This document shows positions 1-9,700 of a DNA stretch of 64,000 nt, in pieces. The stretch's first letter is position 1. Each line of letters opens with the position of its first letter. The notes below the pieces were generated by a model, which searched no databases, had not been told where the DNA came from, and saw only the letters and a list, made by a program, of their open reading frames with translations. The stretch is from Herbihabitans rhizosphaerae (GTDB taxonomy: Bacteria > Actinomycetota > Actinomycetes > Mycobacteriales > Pseudonocardiaceae), in contig NZ_SGWQ01000002.1 of the NCBI RefSeq assembly GCF_004216555.1, positions 217,219-281,218 of the forward strand. Direction: 5' to 3'. The position numbers were made by a program, and so were the translations under genes.

Positions 1-1
1 C

Positions 2-901
2 GAACTCTTCGACGTGGTCGGCGCCGACATCGCGCATCTGAGCAACCTCCTCGCCGACGCGGGCCTCGCCCTCGGTTCCAGTGGCACCGACCCGCACCGG
101 CCGCCGCAGCGCGTCCTCGACACACCCCGCTACGCCGCCATGGAGAAGGCGTTCGAGCCCATGGGCGACGCGGGCATCACGATGATGTGCAGCACGGCCG
201 GCCTGCAGGTCTGCGTGGACGCGGGCGAGCGGGACCAGGTCGCCGACCGGTGGGCAGCCGTGCACGCGCTCGGGCCGGTGCTGGTGGCGTTGTTCGCCAA
301 CTCCACGGGGTTGCGCGGCACGTCCAGCGACTGGTCATCGGAGCGGATGCGCACGGTGCTGGCCACCGATCCGTCCCGCACCCGGCCCGGCGCGGTCACC
401 GCCGACCCGGCCGCCGCGTGGGCCGCCCACGTGCTGGACACGCCGCTGCTCTGCCTGCGGCGCGACGACGGGTGCTGGGAGGCGCCGGCCGGTGTCACGT
501 TCGCCGACTGGACGGCCGGCGCGTTGCCGAATCCGCCCAGTGTCGCCGATCTGGACTATCACCTGACCACGCTGTTCCCGCCGGTGCGGCCGCAGGGCTA
601 CCTCGAGGTGCGCTACATCGACGCGCAGCCGGGGCCGGCCTGGATGGCACCGGTCGCGCTGGTCGCCGCCCTCCTCTCCACACCGTCCACTGTGGACCGA
701 ACGCTGGACGCGTGCGCGCCCGCGGTGGACCGGTGGATCGAGGCGGCGCGGGACGGTCTTGCCGATCCACCGGTGGCCGAGGCGGCCCGCAAGGTGGTCG
801 AGATCGGCGTCGCCGAACTCCCGAACACCGGCGTTTCCCCAAGTCTGGCAACGAGTTTGGCCGACGACGTGCACCTGCGACTCGACGGAGGGACCCCGTG
901 A
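2..901 (+). CDS. egtA: EgtA, glutamate-cysteine ligase of ergothioneine biosynthesis (5' end outside window)
   Basis: Reading is open from the first bases of the window, so the N-terminus is missing; 299 residues are visible. The family joins glutamate to cysteine to make gamma-glutamylcysteine, the sulfur donor used by EgtB in the cytoplasm. Visible family signatures are MMCSTAGLQVCVDAG (about nt 182-226, matching the TASxQVxxD substrate-site segment of actinobacterial GCS2-type ligases) and HLTTLFPPVRPQGYLEVRY (about nt 560-616). The stop TGA (899-901) overlaps the GTG start of egtB by four bases (GTGA), so the genes are translationally coupled. The identification rests mostly on these motifs and on the unmistakable egtB-egtC-egtD genes that follow. 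A general GshA-like ligase is the only real alternative. Confidence 0.88.
   Translation, partial: ELFDVVGADIAHLSNLLADAGLALGSSGTDPHRPPQRVLDTPRYAAMEKAFEPMGDAGITMMCSTAGLQVCVDAGERDQVADRWAAVHALGPVLVALFANSTGLRGTSSDWSSERMRTVLATDPSRTRPGAVTADPAAAWAAHVLDTPLLCLRRDDGCWEAPAGVTFADWTAGALPNPPSVADLDYHLTTLFPPVRPQGYLEVRYIDAQPGPAWMAPVALVAALLSTPSTVDRTLDACAPAVDRWIEAARDGLADPPVAEAARKVVEIGVAELPNTGVSPSLATSLADDVHLRLDGGTP
685..697. repeat. first copy of the interspersed near-palindrome GTCCACTGTGGAC
   Basis: Perfect except for its central base. Further copies are at 2426-2437 (12 bases), 3005, 13527 (one mismatch), 14056, 15608, 28541, 30172, 32260, 35259, 49177, 56681, 57191 and 60765. All but 28541 lie inside genes. 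Twelve of the 13 genic copies are read as Ser-Thr-Val-Asp, whichever strand the gene is on. Confidence 0.85.
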
Positions 902-2229
902 CCAACACCGCTGACCTCGGCGCGGAAGCGCTGCGGGACCACGTGGCGGCGCAGCTCACCCGGGCGCGCGAGCGCAGCGCGCTGCTCACCGACGCGGTGG
1001 ACGACGACGACCTCGTCCGCCAGCACTCGAAGCTGATGTCGCCGCTGGTGTGGGACCTCGCGCACATCGGCAACCAGGAGGAGCTGTGGCTCGTCCGCGA
1101 TGTCGGCGGCCGGGAGCCGGTGCGCCGCGACATCGACGAGCTGTACGACGCGTTCCAGCACCCGCGGGCCGCGCGCCCGACGCTGCCGCTGCTCGGCCCG
1201 GGTGAGGCGCGCTCGTACGTGCGTGAGGTGCGCGACAAGGTGCTCGACGTGCTGGAGCGCACCCCGCTGGAGGGCCGGCGGCTGCTCGACCGGGCGTTCG
1301 CGTTCGGCATGATCGTGCAGCACGAGCAGCAGCACGACGAGACCATGCTGGCCACCCACCAGTTGCGCACCGGCGCCCCGGTGTTGCACGCGCCCGATCC
1401 GCCGAAACCCGTTGTGGCACACCGTGTCGACGAGGTGATCGTCCCAGGTGGACGGTTCACCATGGGTACCTCGGCCGAGCCGTGGGCGCTGGACAACGAG
1501 CGGCCGGCGCACGCCGTCGAGGTGCCGCCGTTCGCGATCGAGAGCGTGCCGGTCACCTGCGGGCGGTACCTGGAGTTCGTCGAGGGCGGCGGCTACGACG
1601 ACCGGCGCTGGTGGTCCGACGGCGGCTGGGCGTTCCGGGTCGAGGCGAACCTGGTCGCGCCGCGCTTCTGGGACAAGCACGGCCAGACCTGGACGCGGAG
1701 GCGGTTCGGCGTGGTCGAGGAGATCCCGCACGACGAGCCGGTGGTGCACGTGTCGTTCCACGAGGCGGACGCGTTCGCCCGCTGGGCCGGCAAGCGGCTG
1801 CCCACCGAGGCCGAGTGGGAGAAGGCGGCCAGGCACGACCCGGACGGCGATCGCAGCCGCAGATTCCCTTGGGGCGACGAGGATCCCGAGCCCCGGCACG
1901 CCAACCTGGGCCAGCGTCACCTGCGCCCGGCTCCGGTCGGCGCGTACCCGGACGGCGCCTCGCCGCTGGGCGTGCACCAGCTCATCGGCGACGTGTGGGA
2001 GTGGACGGCCACCGACTTCTACGGCTATCCGGGATTCCAGGCGTTCCCGTACCGCGAGTACTCGGAGGTGTTCTTCGGGCCCGAGTACAAGGTGCTGCGC
2101 GGCGGCTCGTTCGGCACCGATCCGGCCGCCTGCCGGGGTACGTTCCGCAACTGGGACTACCCGATCCGGCGGCAGATCTTCGCCGGCTTCCGGCTGGCCC
2201 GCGACGTGCGGTCGGGCGAGGTGCGCTGA
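898..2229 (+). CDS. egtB: EgtB, hercynine oxygenase (sulfoxide synthase)
   Basis: 443 residues. The enzyme is a non-haem iron oxygenase that couples gamma-glutamylcysteine to hercynine, forming the C-S bond of ergothioneine. The N-terminal DinB-like domain carries the three iron-ligand histidines: His56 in WDLAHIG, and His142 and His146 in QHEQQHDE. From about residue 178 a formylglycine-generating-enzyme-type (FGE-sulfatase) domain begins with [11 protein letters not shown] and ends with [10 protein letters not shown] and [10 protein letters not shown]. Length is normal for the family. The start is the GTG at 898, which overlaps the egtA stop. A longer open frame upstream is only a shadow of egtA. 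The next gene begins two bases after the stop. Confidence 0.96.
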   Translation: MTNTADLGAEALRDHVAAQLTRARERSALLTDAVDDDDLVRQHSKLMSPLVWDLAHIGNQEELWLVRDVGGREPVRRDIDELYDAFQHPRAARPTLPLLGPGEARSYVREVRDKVLDVLERTPLEGRRLLDRAFAFGMIVQHEQQHDETMLATHQLRTGAPVLHAPDPPKPVVAHRVDEVIVPGGRFTMGTSAEPWALDNERPAHAVEVPPFAIESVPVTCGRYLEFVEGGGYDDRRWWSDGGWAFRVEANLVAPRFWDKHGQTWTRRRFGVVEEIPHDEPVVHVSFHEADAFARWAGKRLPTEAEWEKAARHDPDGDRSRRFPWGDEDPEPRHANLGQRHLRPAPVGAYPDGASPLGVHQLIGDVWEWTATDFYGYPGFQAFPYREYSEVFFGPEYKVLRGGSFGTDPAACRGTFRNWDYPIRRQIFAGFRLARDVRSGEVR

Positions 2230-2231
2230 CG

Positions 2232-4031
2232 GTGTGCCGACACCTGGGATACCTCGGCCCACCGATCACGCTGGCCGAGCTGATGCTGGACCGTTCGCAT
2301 TCGCTGCTGCGCCAGACCTGGGCGCCGGCGGACATGCGGGGGAGCGCCGTGGTGAACGTGGACGGCTTCGGCGCCGGCTGGTATCCGTCCGATGTGGACG
2401 TTCCAGCGCGGTACCGGCGGGCCGTTCCACTGTGGACGGACCAGAATTTCGACGTACTGGCCCGCGCGACCCACTCGGGTGCCGTGCTGGCCGCCGTGCG
2501 CTCGGCCACCACCGGCATGCCGATCATGGACAGCGCGTGCGCGCCGTTCGCGCGCGGGCGCTGGCTGTTCAGCCTGAACGGGTTCGTCGCCGGCTGGCCG
2601 GACACGGTGGCCAAGCTCGCCGAGCGGCTGCCGGTGGCCGATCTGCTGACCGTCGAGGCGCCGGTGGACTCGGCGACCGTGTGGGCGTTGCTGTACGCGC
2701 GCCTTCGCGACGGTGAGGACCCGGCCGACGCGCTGGCCGCGACCGTGCGCGAGGTGGGCGCGGCAGCACCGGGCTCGAAGCTCAACCTGATGCTGACCGA
2801 CGGCCGCGTGCTGGTCGCGAACACCTGGGTGCACGCCCTGACGGTGCTGCGCGGCGAGGAGTCCGTCGTCGTGGCGTCCGAGCCGTGGGACGACGATCCG
2901 GCCTGGACACCGGTGCCGGACGGGCAGTTGGTGGTCGCCACGATCGGCGACAGCGGGCCGGTGGTGGAGATCCGCCCGATCGAAGAAGGAGAGTCCCCAA
3001 AAGTGTCCACAGTGGACGATGAGCCGACGACTGGAGAACCGATGTCCCAGCCGACCGTGGACGTGCACCTGCCGGACGACTTCGCCAGCGCGTCGCTCGC
3101 CTCCGACGTGCTCACCGGGCTCACCGCGCACCCGAAGTCGTTGCCGCCCAAGTGGTTCTACGACGCGCGGGGCAGCGAGCTGTTCGACGCGATCACCCGG
3201 CTGCCCGAGTACTACCCGACCCGCGCGGAGCGCGAGATCCTGCTCGGGCGCAGCCTGGACATCGCCCGTCTGACCGGTGCGCACACCCTGGTCGAGCTGG
3301 GCTCCGGCTCGTCGGAGAAGACCAGGCTGCTGCTGGATGCCTTGCGGCACAACGGAACACTGCGCCAGTTCGTGCCGCTGGACGTGTCCGAGCAGGCCCT
3401 GCGGGACGCCACGGTGGCGCTGCACGAGGAGTACCCGGGCCTCGCCGTGCACGGTGTGGTCGGCGACTTCACCGAGCACCTGGCACTGCTGCCGGGCGAG
3501 CCGCCCCGGCTGCTGGCCTTCCTCGGCGGCACCATCGGCAACCTGCTGCCTGGCGAGCGCGCCAAGTTCCTGTCCTCGGTGGCCGGTGTGCTGCGGCCGG
3601 GGGAGTGGCTGCTGCTGGGCACCGACCTGGTGAAGGACGAGAGCACGCTGGTGCGCGCGTACGACGACAGCGCGGGTGTGACCGCCGAGTTCAACCGCAA
3701 TGTGCTGCGCGTGCTCAACCGGGAGCTGGGCGCGGACTTCGACGTCGAGGCGTTCGAGCACGTCGCGCTGTGGGATGCCGAGCACGAGTGGATCGAGATG
3801 CGGCTGCGCGCGACCAGGGCGATGCGGGTGCGGCTGCCGGCCGTCGAATTGACCGTGGACTTCGCCGATCGCGAGGAACTGCGCACCGAGGTGTCCGCGA
3901 AGTTCCGCCGCGAGACGGTGGAATCGGAACTGGCCGCGGCCGGGTTCGCCATGCGGCACTGGTGGACCGACAAGGCCGGCCGGTTCGCCCTGTCCTTGTC
4001 GGAGGCCGCCTCTGTCGCAAGTGGACGCTGA
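2232..4031 (+). CDS. egtC-egtD: EgtC (gamma-glutamyl-hercynylcysteine sulfoxide hydrolase) and EgtD (histidine methyltransferase) in one continuous frame
   Basis: The frame runs 599 codons without a stop. Residues 1 to about 245 are EgtC, a class II glutamine-amidotransferase-type hydrolase that removes glutamate from the EgtB product. It starts MCRHLGYLG, so Cys2 becomes the N-terminal nucleophile. Residues from about 271 are EgtD, the SAM-dependent trimethylation enzyme that makes hercynine from histidine. EgtD hallmarks are [31 protein letters not shown], the SAM loop [16 protein letters not shown] and [13 protein letters not shown]. The usual stop between the genes is absent; about 20-25 acidic, Pro/Thr-containing residues join them. 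An internal ATG (3042) with its own ribosome site gives a 329-residue EgtD, so separate proteins, a fusion, or both may be made. No egtE follows; the next gene is an unrelated hydrolase. Confidence 0.93.
   Translation: MCRHLGYLGPPITLAELMLDRSHSLLRQTWAPADMRGSAVVNVDGFGAGWYPSDVDVPARYRRAVPLWTDQNFDVLARATHSGAVLAAVRSATTGMPIMDSACAPFARGRWLFSLNGFVAGWPDTVAKLAERLPVADLLTVEAPVDSATVWALLYARLRDGEDPADALAATVREVGAAAPGSKLNLMLTDGRVLVANTWVHALTVLRGEESVVVASEPWDDDPAWTPVPDGQLVVATIGDSGPVVEIRPIEEGESPKVSTVDDEPTTGEPMSQPTVDVHLPDDFASASLASDVLTGLTAHPKSLPPKWFYDARGSELFDAITRLPEYYPTRAEREILLGRSLDIARLTGAHTLVELGSGSSEKTRLLLDALRHNGTLRQFVPLDVSEQALRDATVALHEEYPGLAVHGVVGDFTEHLALLPGEPPRLLAFLGGTIGNLLPGERAKFLSSVAGVLRPGEWLLLGTDLVKDESTLVRAYDDSAGVTAEFNRNVLRVLNRELGADFDVEAFEHVALWDAEHEWIEMRLRATRAMRVRLPAVELTVDFADREELRTEVSAKFRRETVESELAAAGFAMRHWWTDKAGRFALSLSEAASVASGR
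3033..3044 (+). promoter_or_regulatory. internal ribosome site and ATG for stand-alone EgtD
   Basis: GGAG (3033-3036) lies five bases before ATG (3042-3044), giving [10 protein letters not shown], which fits the usual EgtD N-terminus. A second possible start is GTG at 3003, preceded by AAGGAG (2986-2991). Either would yield EgtD of normal family size in addition to the EgtC-EgtD read-through product. Confidence 0.6.
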
Positions 4032-4070
4032 GTAGTCGAGCGGTATCCGACGATCTGCCCTACCGTGCCC

Positions 4071-4124
4071 ATGATCATTCGTGGCAGTCTCGCGCGACTG
4101 AGGAGCGGCGAGGTGTGTCGCCGC
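4071..4124 (+). promoter_or_regulatory. shared leader of hydrolase paralogue 1: TGATCATTCGT motif plus stem-loop
   Basis: ATGATCATTCGTGG (4071-4084) is followed by the stem GCGGCGA (4105-4111), a six-base loop and TCGCCGC (4118-4124). The same motif and a six-base-loop stem occur upstream of the two other paralogues at 15020 and 16729. Role is unknown; a regulator site and an mRNA leader structure are both possible. Confidence 0.45.
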
Positions 4125-4150
4125 GGGTGCGATCGAGGAGCAAGTCGGCG

Positions 4151-5785
4151 ATGAAAACAACGAAAAAGCTGCGCGTGCTCGCGGCGGCGGCCGGTGTCGC
4201 GGTGGCGGGCGTGGTGGCCGTCGCGCTGCCGTCCACGGGTGCGGCCGAGCCGGGCGCGCCGGCGGCGGCGCCCGCCCCGGCCTGGGGTCCGTGCCTGGAC
4301 GCGAACCTGCCGGGAGTGCCGCCGGAGGACCGGCCGAAGTTCAGCTGCGCCTGGTACACGGTGCCGCTGGACCACGCGAACCCCACCGGCCCCAGCATCA
4401 ATCTCGCGCTGATGAAGCGCGCCGCCGACGACCCGACTCGGCGGATCGGGTCGCTGTTCCTCAACCCGGGCGGGCCGGGCGGCTCCGGGTTCCGCACGCC
4501 GACGCGCGCCAAGAACTGGTTCGAGCCGGAGGTGCTGGCCAAGTTCGACATGGTCGGCTTCGACCCGCGCGGGGTCGCCGCGAGCACGCCGCTGCGCTGC
4601 TTCGCGACCGCCGAGGACGCGCACGTGCACTCCGCGCGCACCAACGTGATCCCCACGACCGACGAGGCCGAGGCGGACATCACCGATGCCTACCAGGACT
4701 ACGGCAAGTCATGCGGCCAGTTCAGCGGCGGGCTGATCGAGCACATGTCCACCGCCGACGTGGCGCGCGACCTGGATCTGCTTCGCCAGGCCGTGGGGGA
4801 CAAGCAGCTCAGCTTCGTCGGGTTCTCCTACGGCACGCTGCTCGGCGCGACCTACGCGAACATGTTCCCGGACAAGGCGCGCGCGCTGATCCTGGACGGC
4901 AACGTGGACCCGAAGCTGCGCCTGTCCGACGGGCTGGACTACGACCGCCAGCGCACCAGGGGCTTCGAGATCGCGCTGGACGCGTTCCTCAAGCGATGCA
5001 AGGACGTCGGGCCGGACTGCGCGTTCTCCGACGGTGATCCGCGGGCCAAGTTCGACCAGATCCGTGACACGCTGCGGCAGCACCCGGTGGTCATGCCGGA
5101 CGGCACGGCGGTCGACCTGTACTCGTTCACCGACACGGTGTCCGGCAACCTGTACTCGCCGGAGAAGCTGGCCGACACCGCGCGCCTGCTGGCCGCACTG
5201 CACAAGGTGATCAACCCGCAGGCGCAGGCGCGTGCGGGCGCCGAGCGGGTCGACGTGAAGGCGCTGCTCACCGCGCCGAAGATCGCCCGGCACGACGTGG
5301 AGCCGGACACCCCGTACGCGACCGACGACTCGTACTTCGCGGTGAACTGCACGGACAAGCCGTTCACGCACAAGATCACCGAGAACCCGAAGATCGCCGA
5401 CACGTGGGAGAAGGAGTCGCCGACGTTCGGGCGGTACCTGTCCTGGTCGGACCCGGCCGGCTGCACGGAGTGGCCGGTGAAGAACCCGCAGCCGTACACC
5501 GGGCCGTGGAACAACAAGACGGCGAATCCGCTGCTGGTGATCGGGAACTACTACGACCCGGCGACGCAGTACGAGTACGCGAGGCGGATGACCGAGCAGC
5601 TGCACTCGGCCGAACTGGTGAGCGTGGACGCGTTCGGGCACTGCATCCTGGGTGACAGTTCGTGCGTGGACAAGATCGCCGCGCGGTATCTGGTGGACGG
5701 GCAGATGCCGCCGCCGGGTGTGGTGTGCCACCCGGACACCCAGCCGTTCCCGGGTCCGCCGCCTGCTCCTGCTCCGAAGAGGTAA
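4151..5785 (+). CDS. secreted alpha/beta-hydrolase, tripeptidyl-aminopeptidase type (paralogue 1)
   Basis: 544 residues. It has an N-terminal signal peptide (KKLR, then an Ala/Val-rich stretch ending near residue 32). The fold is that of actinobacterial tripeptidyl aminopeptidases (S33 family), which release short N-terminal peptides outside the cell. The oxyanion segment is NPGGPGGSG (105-113), the nucleophile Ser227 lies in GFSYGT, and the charge relay is Asp469 in NYYDPATQ and His497 in DAFGHC. The C-terminal TAP-like domain is present. GAGGAG about ten bases upstream supports the ATG start. Two close paralogues lie in tandem at 15084 and 16795. Exact substrate cannot be read from sequence; esterase activity is an alternative. 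Confidence 0.87.
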   Translation: MKTTKKLRVLAAAAGVAVAGVVAVALPSTGAAEPGAPAAAPAPAWGPCLDANLPGVPPEDRPKFSCAWYTVPLDHANPTGPSINLALMKRAADDPTRRIGSLFLNPGGPGGSGFRTPTRAKNWFEPEVLAKFDMVGFDPRGVAASTPLRCFATAEDAHVHSARTNVIPTTDEAEADITDAYQDYGKSCGQFSGGLIEHMSTADVARDLDLLRQAVGDKQLSFVGFSYGTLLGATYANMFPDKARALILDGNVDPKLRLSDGLDYDRQRTRGFEIALDAFLKRCKDVGPDCAFSDGDPRAKFDQIRDTLRQHPVVMPDGTAVDLYSFTDTVSGNLYSPEKLADTARLLAALHKVINPQAQARAGAERVDVKALLTAPKIARHDVEPDTPYATDDSYFAVNCTDKPFTHKITENPKIADTWEKESPTFGRYLSWSDPAGCTEWPVKNPQPYTGPWNNKTANPLLVIGNYYDPATQYEYARRMTEQLHSAELVSVDAFGHCILGDSSCVDKIAARYLVDGQMPPPGVVCHPDTQPFPGPPPAPAPKR

Positions 5786-5806
5786 TCGAGCCAGGGGATG
5801 CGACGA

Positions 5807-5845
5807 GCGGGCCCTGCCGGGGAGTGCACCCCTGGCAGGGCCCGC
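5807..5845 (+). terminator. terminator of hydrolase paralogue 1
   Basis: A perfect 12-base stem (GCGGGCCCTGCC at 5807-5818, complement at 5834-5845) with an inner GGGG/CCCC extension is followed by a T-rich stretch (CTCTTTCTT). It sits between convergent genes and may serve both. Confidence 0.75.
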
Positions 5846-5912
5846 CTCTTTCTTCGCGAGTCCCGCGCTGTGCACCGGCGAGTCCCGCGTTCTGCATCGG
5901 CTCGCCGAGCGG

Positions 5913-6662
5913 CTACTCGTCCAGAAGGTCGCCGGACCGGGCCACGTTGGCGCTGATCATGTCCGCGGCACGCTGTACGGCCGCGGCGATGGAGGGCAGC
6001 CGCTTGCCGTCGAAGACCGCCGCACCGACGGCGCCGATGGGTTTGCCGGTGGGCGAGCGGACAGGTGCGGCCACGCAGGACGCCCACGGTACGGAGTCGT
6101 GGTCGAAGGCCACGCCCTGCTCACGGGCGCCCGCGGTCAGCCGTTTCCACTCCTTCACGGAGTAGCACTCGGGCGGCGGCCAGCCCGACAGGTCGGTCGC
6201 GGTCAGGATGTCCGCGGCGCACCCGGACGGGAGTCGCAGCCCGGTGCGCCACGGCTGGACCTGGTCAACCTCACCGTGGAGTCCGCCAACCAGCAGCGAA
6301 CGCCCCGACTCCGGAACGGACACGCCCACACTCGCGTTGTCGAATGCCGTGGCCAACTCCCGGAGCGGACGGTGGGCAGCCGCCCGCAACACAGTGCTCG
6401 GTTGCCACCCCGAACCGAGATGGAACAGGCGCGGTCCGATCCGGTACCGCCCGCCGCCGCGTCGCACCGCGCCGAGGGCGGCGAGTTGATCCAGCAACCG
6501 GTGTGCCGTGGATTTGGGCAATCCGGTGCCCGCGACGAGTTCGGTCGGGCCTGCCTCTCCGAGCCGGGTGAGTTCGTCCAGTAGGAGAAAAGCGCCCTCC
6601 AGCACGCCGCGTCCCGCCCCGTTGCCGGTGTGGCCTGCTCTCCGGCCGTCTTGCTCCTCCAT
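5913..6662 (-). CDS. IclR-family transcriptional regulator
   Basis: 249 residues from the ATG at 6662, with a G-rich ribosome site just upstream; a TTG at 6695 would add 11 residues but would place the start inside a palindrome. The N-terminal winged helix reads LLLDELTRLGEAGPTELVAG, then GLPKSTAHRLLDQLAALGAV, typical of IclR. The C-terminal effector domain includes FDHDSVPWASCVAAPVRSP and GAVGAAVFDG. It is transcribed away from the large secreted propeller gene at 6786, and the palindromes between the two are likely operators. IclR proteins respond to small metabolites; the ligand here is unknown. Confidence 0.87.
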   Translation of the reverse strand: MEEQDGRRAGHTGNGAGRGVLEGAFLLLDELTRLGEAGPTELVAGTGLPKSTAHRLLDQLAALGAVRRGGGRYRIGPRLFHLGSGWQPSTVLRAAAHRPLRELATAFDNASVGVSVPESGRSLLVGGLHGEVDQVQPWRTGLRLPSGCAADILTATDLSGWPPPECYSVKEWKRLTAGAREQGVAFDHDSVPWASCVAAPVRSPTGKPIGAVGAAVFDGKRLPSIAAAVQRAADMISANVARSGDLLDE

Positions 6663-6683
6663 CGGTGATCCCCCCGCTGTACT

Positions 6684-6702
6684 GGTCCCGCTCAACGGGA
6701 CC
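6684..6702. promoter_or_regulatory. candidate IclR operator palindrome
   Basis: Perfect 7-base arms GGTCCCG (6684-6690) and CGGGACC (6696-6702) with a 5-base spacer lie 22 bases upstream of the regulator ATG, in the intergenic region shared with the divergent gene. Size and placement fit an IclR site; binding is inferred. Confidence 0.45.
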
Positions 6703-6721
6703 GACTCTTCCCGGATATCGC

Positions 6722-6759
6722 CACCACCGCCATGGTCGGTACCTCACGCACCGGTGGTG
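6722..6759. promoter_or_regulatory. second inverted repeat in the IclR/propeller intergenic region
   Basis: CACCACCG (6722-6729) and CGGTGGTG (6752-6759) are perfect 8-base arms separated by 22 bases. They lie 27 bases before the propeller ATG, where promoter or operator control would act. Confidence 0.35.
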
Positions 6760-6785
6760 CTGTGATCGTTGAGGGGGAGTGAACG

Positions 6786-9700
6786 ATGAGAATCAGGTTG
6801 GCTCGGCGTCGGATTGTGGTGGCGCTCGCCATTCTCGCAGTGGTCGGGGGTGTGCACAACGCACCGATCGCGGTCGGCGCGGCAGCGGAGTTGCCTCAGT
6901 CGCCCCGCCCATTCCTCGCGCCCGGCGAATCGCTGGCCGACGCCCATTACATTCTCCGGTTCGGCCGCCACAAAGAGGGCAACGACAGTCTGGCCGAAAC
7001 CGGCATGAAAGATCACGTCGGGCAAAGCCGACGGCTGTTCGACAATCCTGCCCCGGACGAAACCGGTACGCAGAAAAGCGGGATGTACGACATTGCCTAC
7101 AAGACGAGGTGCTGCACGGAGCACGTCAGCAGCCATCTCCGTAATCGCGTCCCGCCGAATGGCAGCTATCTGAATGATTTCAGCTTTTTCGACAGCACGG
7201 CCCTGTGGCTGGGGCACAGCCAGTTCAAGCCGGGCTCGGCACCGCCGGTCGGCTCGGAGAGCCCACCCGCCGAGGGAATCAGAGACGACGGCACGCGTGG
7301 ACCCGCCGACACCGGCGCGGCCGTGCGCGTCGACGACGAACATCTGGTGCCGGTCCCGGTCGTGCCGAATGCCGAGACCAAACGCAGCTTCCTGATCTCG
7401 ACGAACGTCCACGCGCCGCGTCATCCCGGGGCGCGGTATCAGCTTCGCCCGCAGCCCTATCTCGACCGTGGTGGCCGCGGGCTGACGGGTCCCGGCGGCC
7501 TCGGGAATCGGACGATCGACCTCGGCCCGGCGACCGACAGGTTCGCCGTCCTGCAAATCCGGGCGGATATCGTCACCCACGGCGGCAGCCGCGTCGACAC
7601 GTCGGACGACACCGGACGCGTCACCTATCGGTATTTCCTCGACAACGTCGAGGTCGGAACCCCGGACACATTCGAGATGTCCCCGTCCGCGTTGCAGACC
7701 GGCCAAGGTGACGTGCGGTTCGGCCCGGGTTTCGCGCTACTGCGGGGATGGCAGGGCGACGCCCCGGAGGTGTTCGTGGACAACATCGCCGTGTACGACA
7801 TCCAGGCCGTTCCGTTCCGGACCTCGTGGATCGGCGAAACCATCCTCCCGACGGACGCCGCCAAGTACGCGGTGGACAACCATCCGTACTACGAACGCCA
7901 TGTCGCCCAGAATCTCCATGCCCTCTGGACGGAATCGACGCCGTTGCCCGATGGCAAGACCTTGATCTACGCCAACAGCCACTTCGATGAAGCCGGCCGT
8001 TCGATGGGCATCTATTCCTACGAGATCGTGGACGGTCGCGGCGTCATCCGTCCGTACAGCCGGCTGGGTGGTACCTACCTCCGAAGCCTTGGCGGGTTGG
8101 CGGTCACCGGCGACTCCGAATACGTCTACGCGAGTTATCAGAAGGTCGGCGCCTCGTGTGTCGCCCAGCACGACAAGAGGAAGATCGCGCCCGATATCAG
8201 TGTCCCGACCGTGGGAACCGACCTGTGTCTGCCCGACCCGCCGTCGGCGGAAACGCATCCGCAGAACATTCGTGGCCTTGCGGCAAGCGCTGACCATCTG
8301 TTCTTGTCCCACCGCCAACTCAACGAGGTTCGTGTTTACCGCAAGGACCAGCTCACCACTCCGGTACACACCGTGTCCGTCCCGAATCCCCGGGGAATGG
8401 CCTACGGCTCGAACGGCCGCCTCTGGGTGATCGTCAACGGGCAACCATCGTATGTCCAGGAATACGTTGTCGGTCCCGATGGCGGTCTGACGCCGGGGCG
8501 GCGGTTGGCCGGTCCGCGGCCGGGCATCGCGGCTTTCGAACCGAGCGCTGTGGTCGTCGACAAGGCGGGCCTGCTGCACGTCACCAACGATGCTCGTGAG
8601 GCTCAGCAGATCCAGGTCTTCGACACCACGAAATCCGAACTGCCGGAGGTGGTGTCCAAGCGTCTTGGTGACGCGGGCGGTGTCATGGCGTTCGGCGGCG
8701 AATACGGTCCCGCGCGGTTCGACGGACCAACTGGTGTCGCCGTCGACAACGCGGGCAACTATTACGTCGCCAGCAACGGCGTGGGCGCGTCCACGGCGAA
8801 ACCGCCCGCGGTTCTAGATATCCGCCGGTTCAACGGGGCCAGCAAAGCACTCGAGGCCCAGGTACAGAATTACCTCAGCACGGCGGTTGTCGCGCCGGAC
8901 CCGGCGGCGCCGGGAGTGGTGTACTCACCGGTCCATCGCTATGCGTTGAACCTGGACAGTCAGGTTCCGGGAACGGAGTGGTCACCGGACAGGACCACGC
9001 TGATGACCGATCGATACCGATGCCAGGACGATCCGCGAGTGTCCGGTGTGCACCAGCAGGCCGCCATCGCCGTCCGATACATGGGTCCGGAACGGAAGAA
9101 GTTCCTGTTCGCCACCGGTCAGGGCGATGTGGGCCGGCTCGGCGTCTACAAATTCAGCGACGACGGTAAACGTTCGCAACCGTCGGTGTTCTTCAGTGAA
9201 CAGACAGACGGCGCGAATTGGCCTCCGAACAAACCCACGAGTCCGCTGTGGTCATGGCGGGACAAGGACGGCGACTGCCAGTTCGACGCCAACGAATACG
9301 ACAAGCAGATGGACCTCCGGATACTGTCGAACTGGAGCGTGTCGGAACAGGACACCGCGCATCATCGCGCCGGCGACCTGTGGATGGCCGGCCAGAACGG
9401 CGTGAGCCAATGGCAGTTGAAGCGGGTTCGGTTCGACGGGACGTTCGAGGGCGGCAGCCCGAAGTACGACACGAACAACGTCGAAGCAATGCCGCTGCCG
9501 CAGCCGTTCCTGTCTGTTCACGGGCTCGTCTACCAGTCGGCAACGGACACGTTGTACCTGATGGGCCAGTCGGTGAACGACCCGACCATGCGGACCGGAT
9601 GGCAGATCGCGAGATACGACAAGTTCTACGAGCGTCATCTCGCGCAGAAGGCGGGAACCGGTCCGGGGCCATCACCGACCTGGCTTCAAGAACTGCCGGC

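Noticed and set aside
2157-4160. Long minus-strand open frame opposite egtB-egtC-egtD
   Set aside because: It mirrors well-identified egt genes; His/Arg-rich translation without motifs is typical of a shadow.
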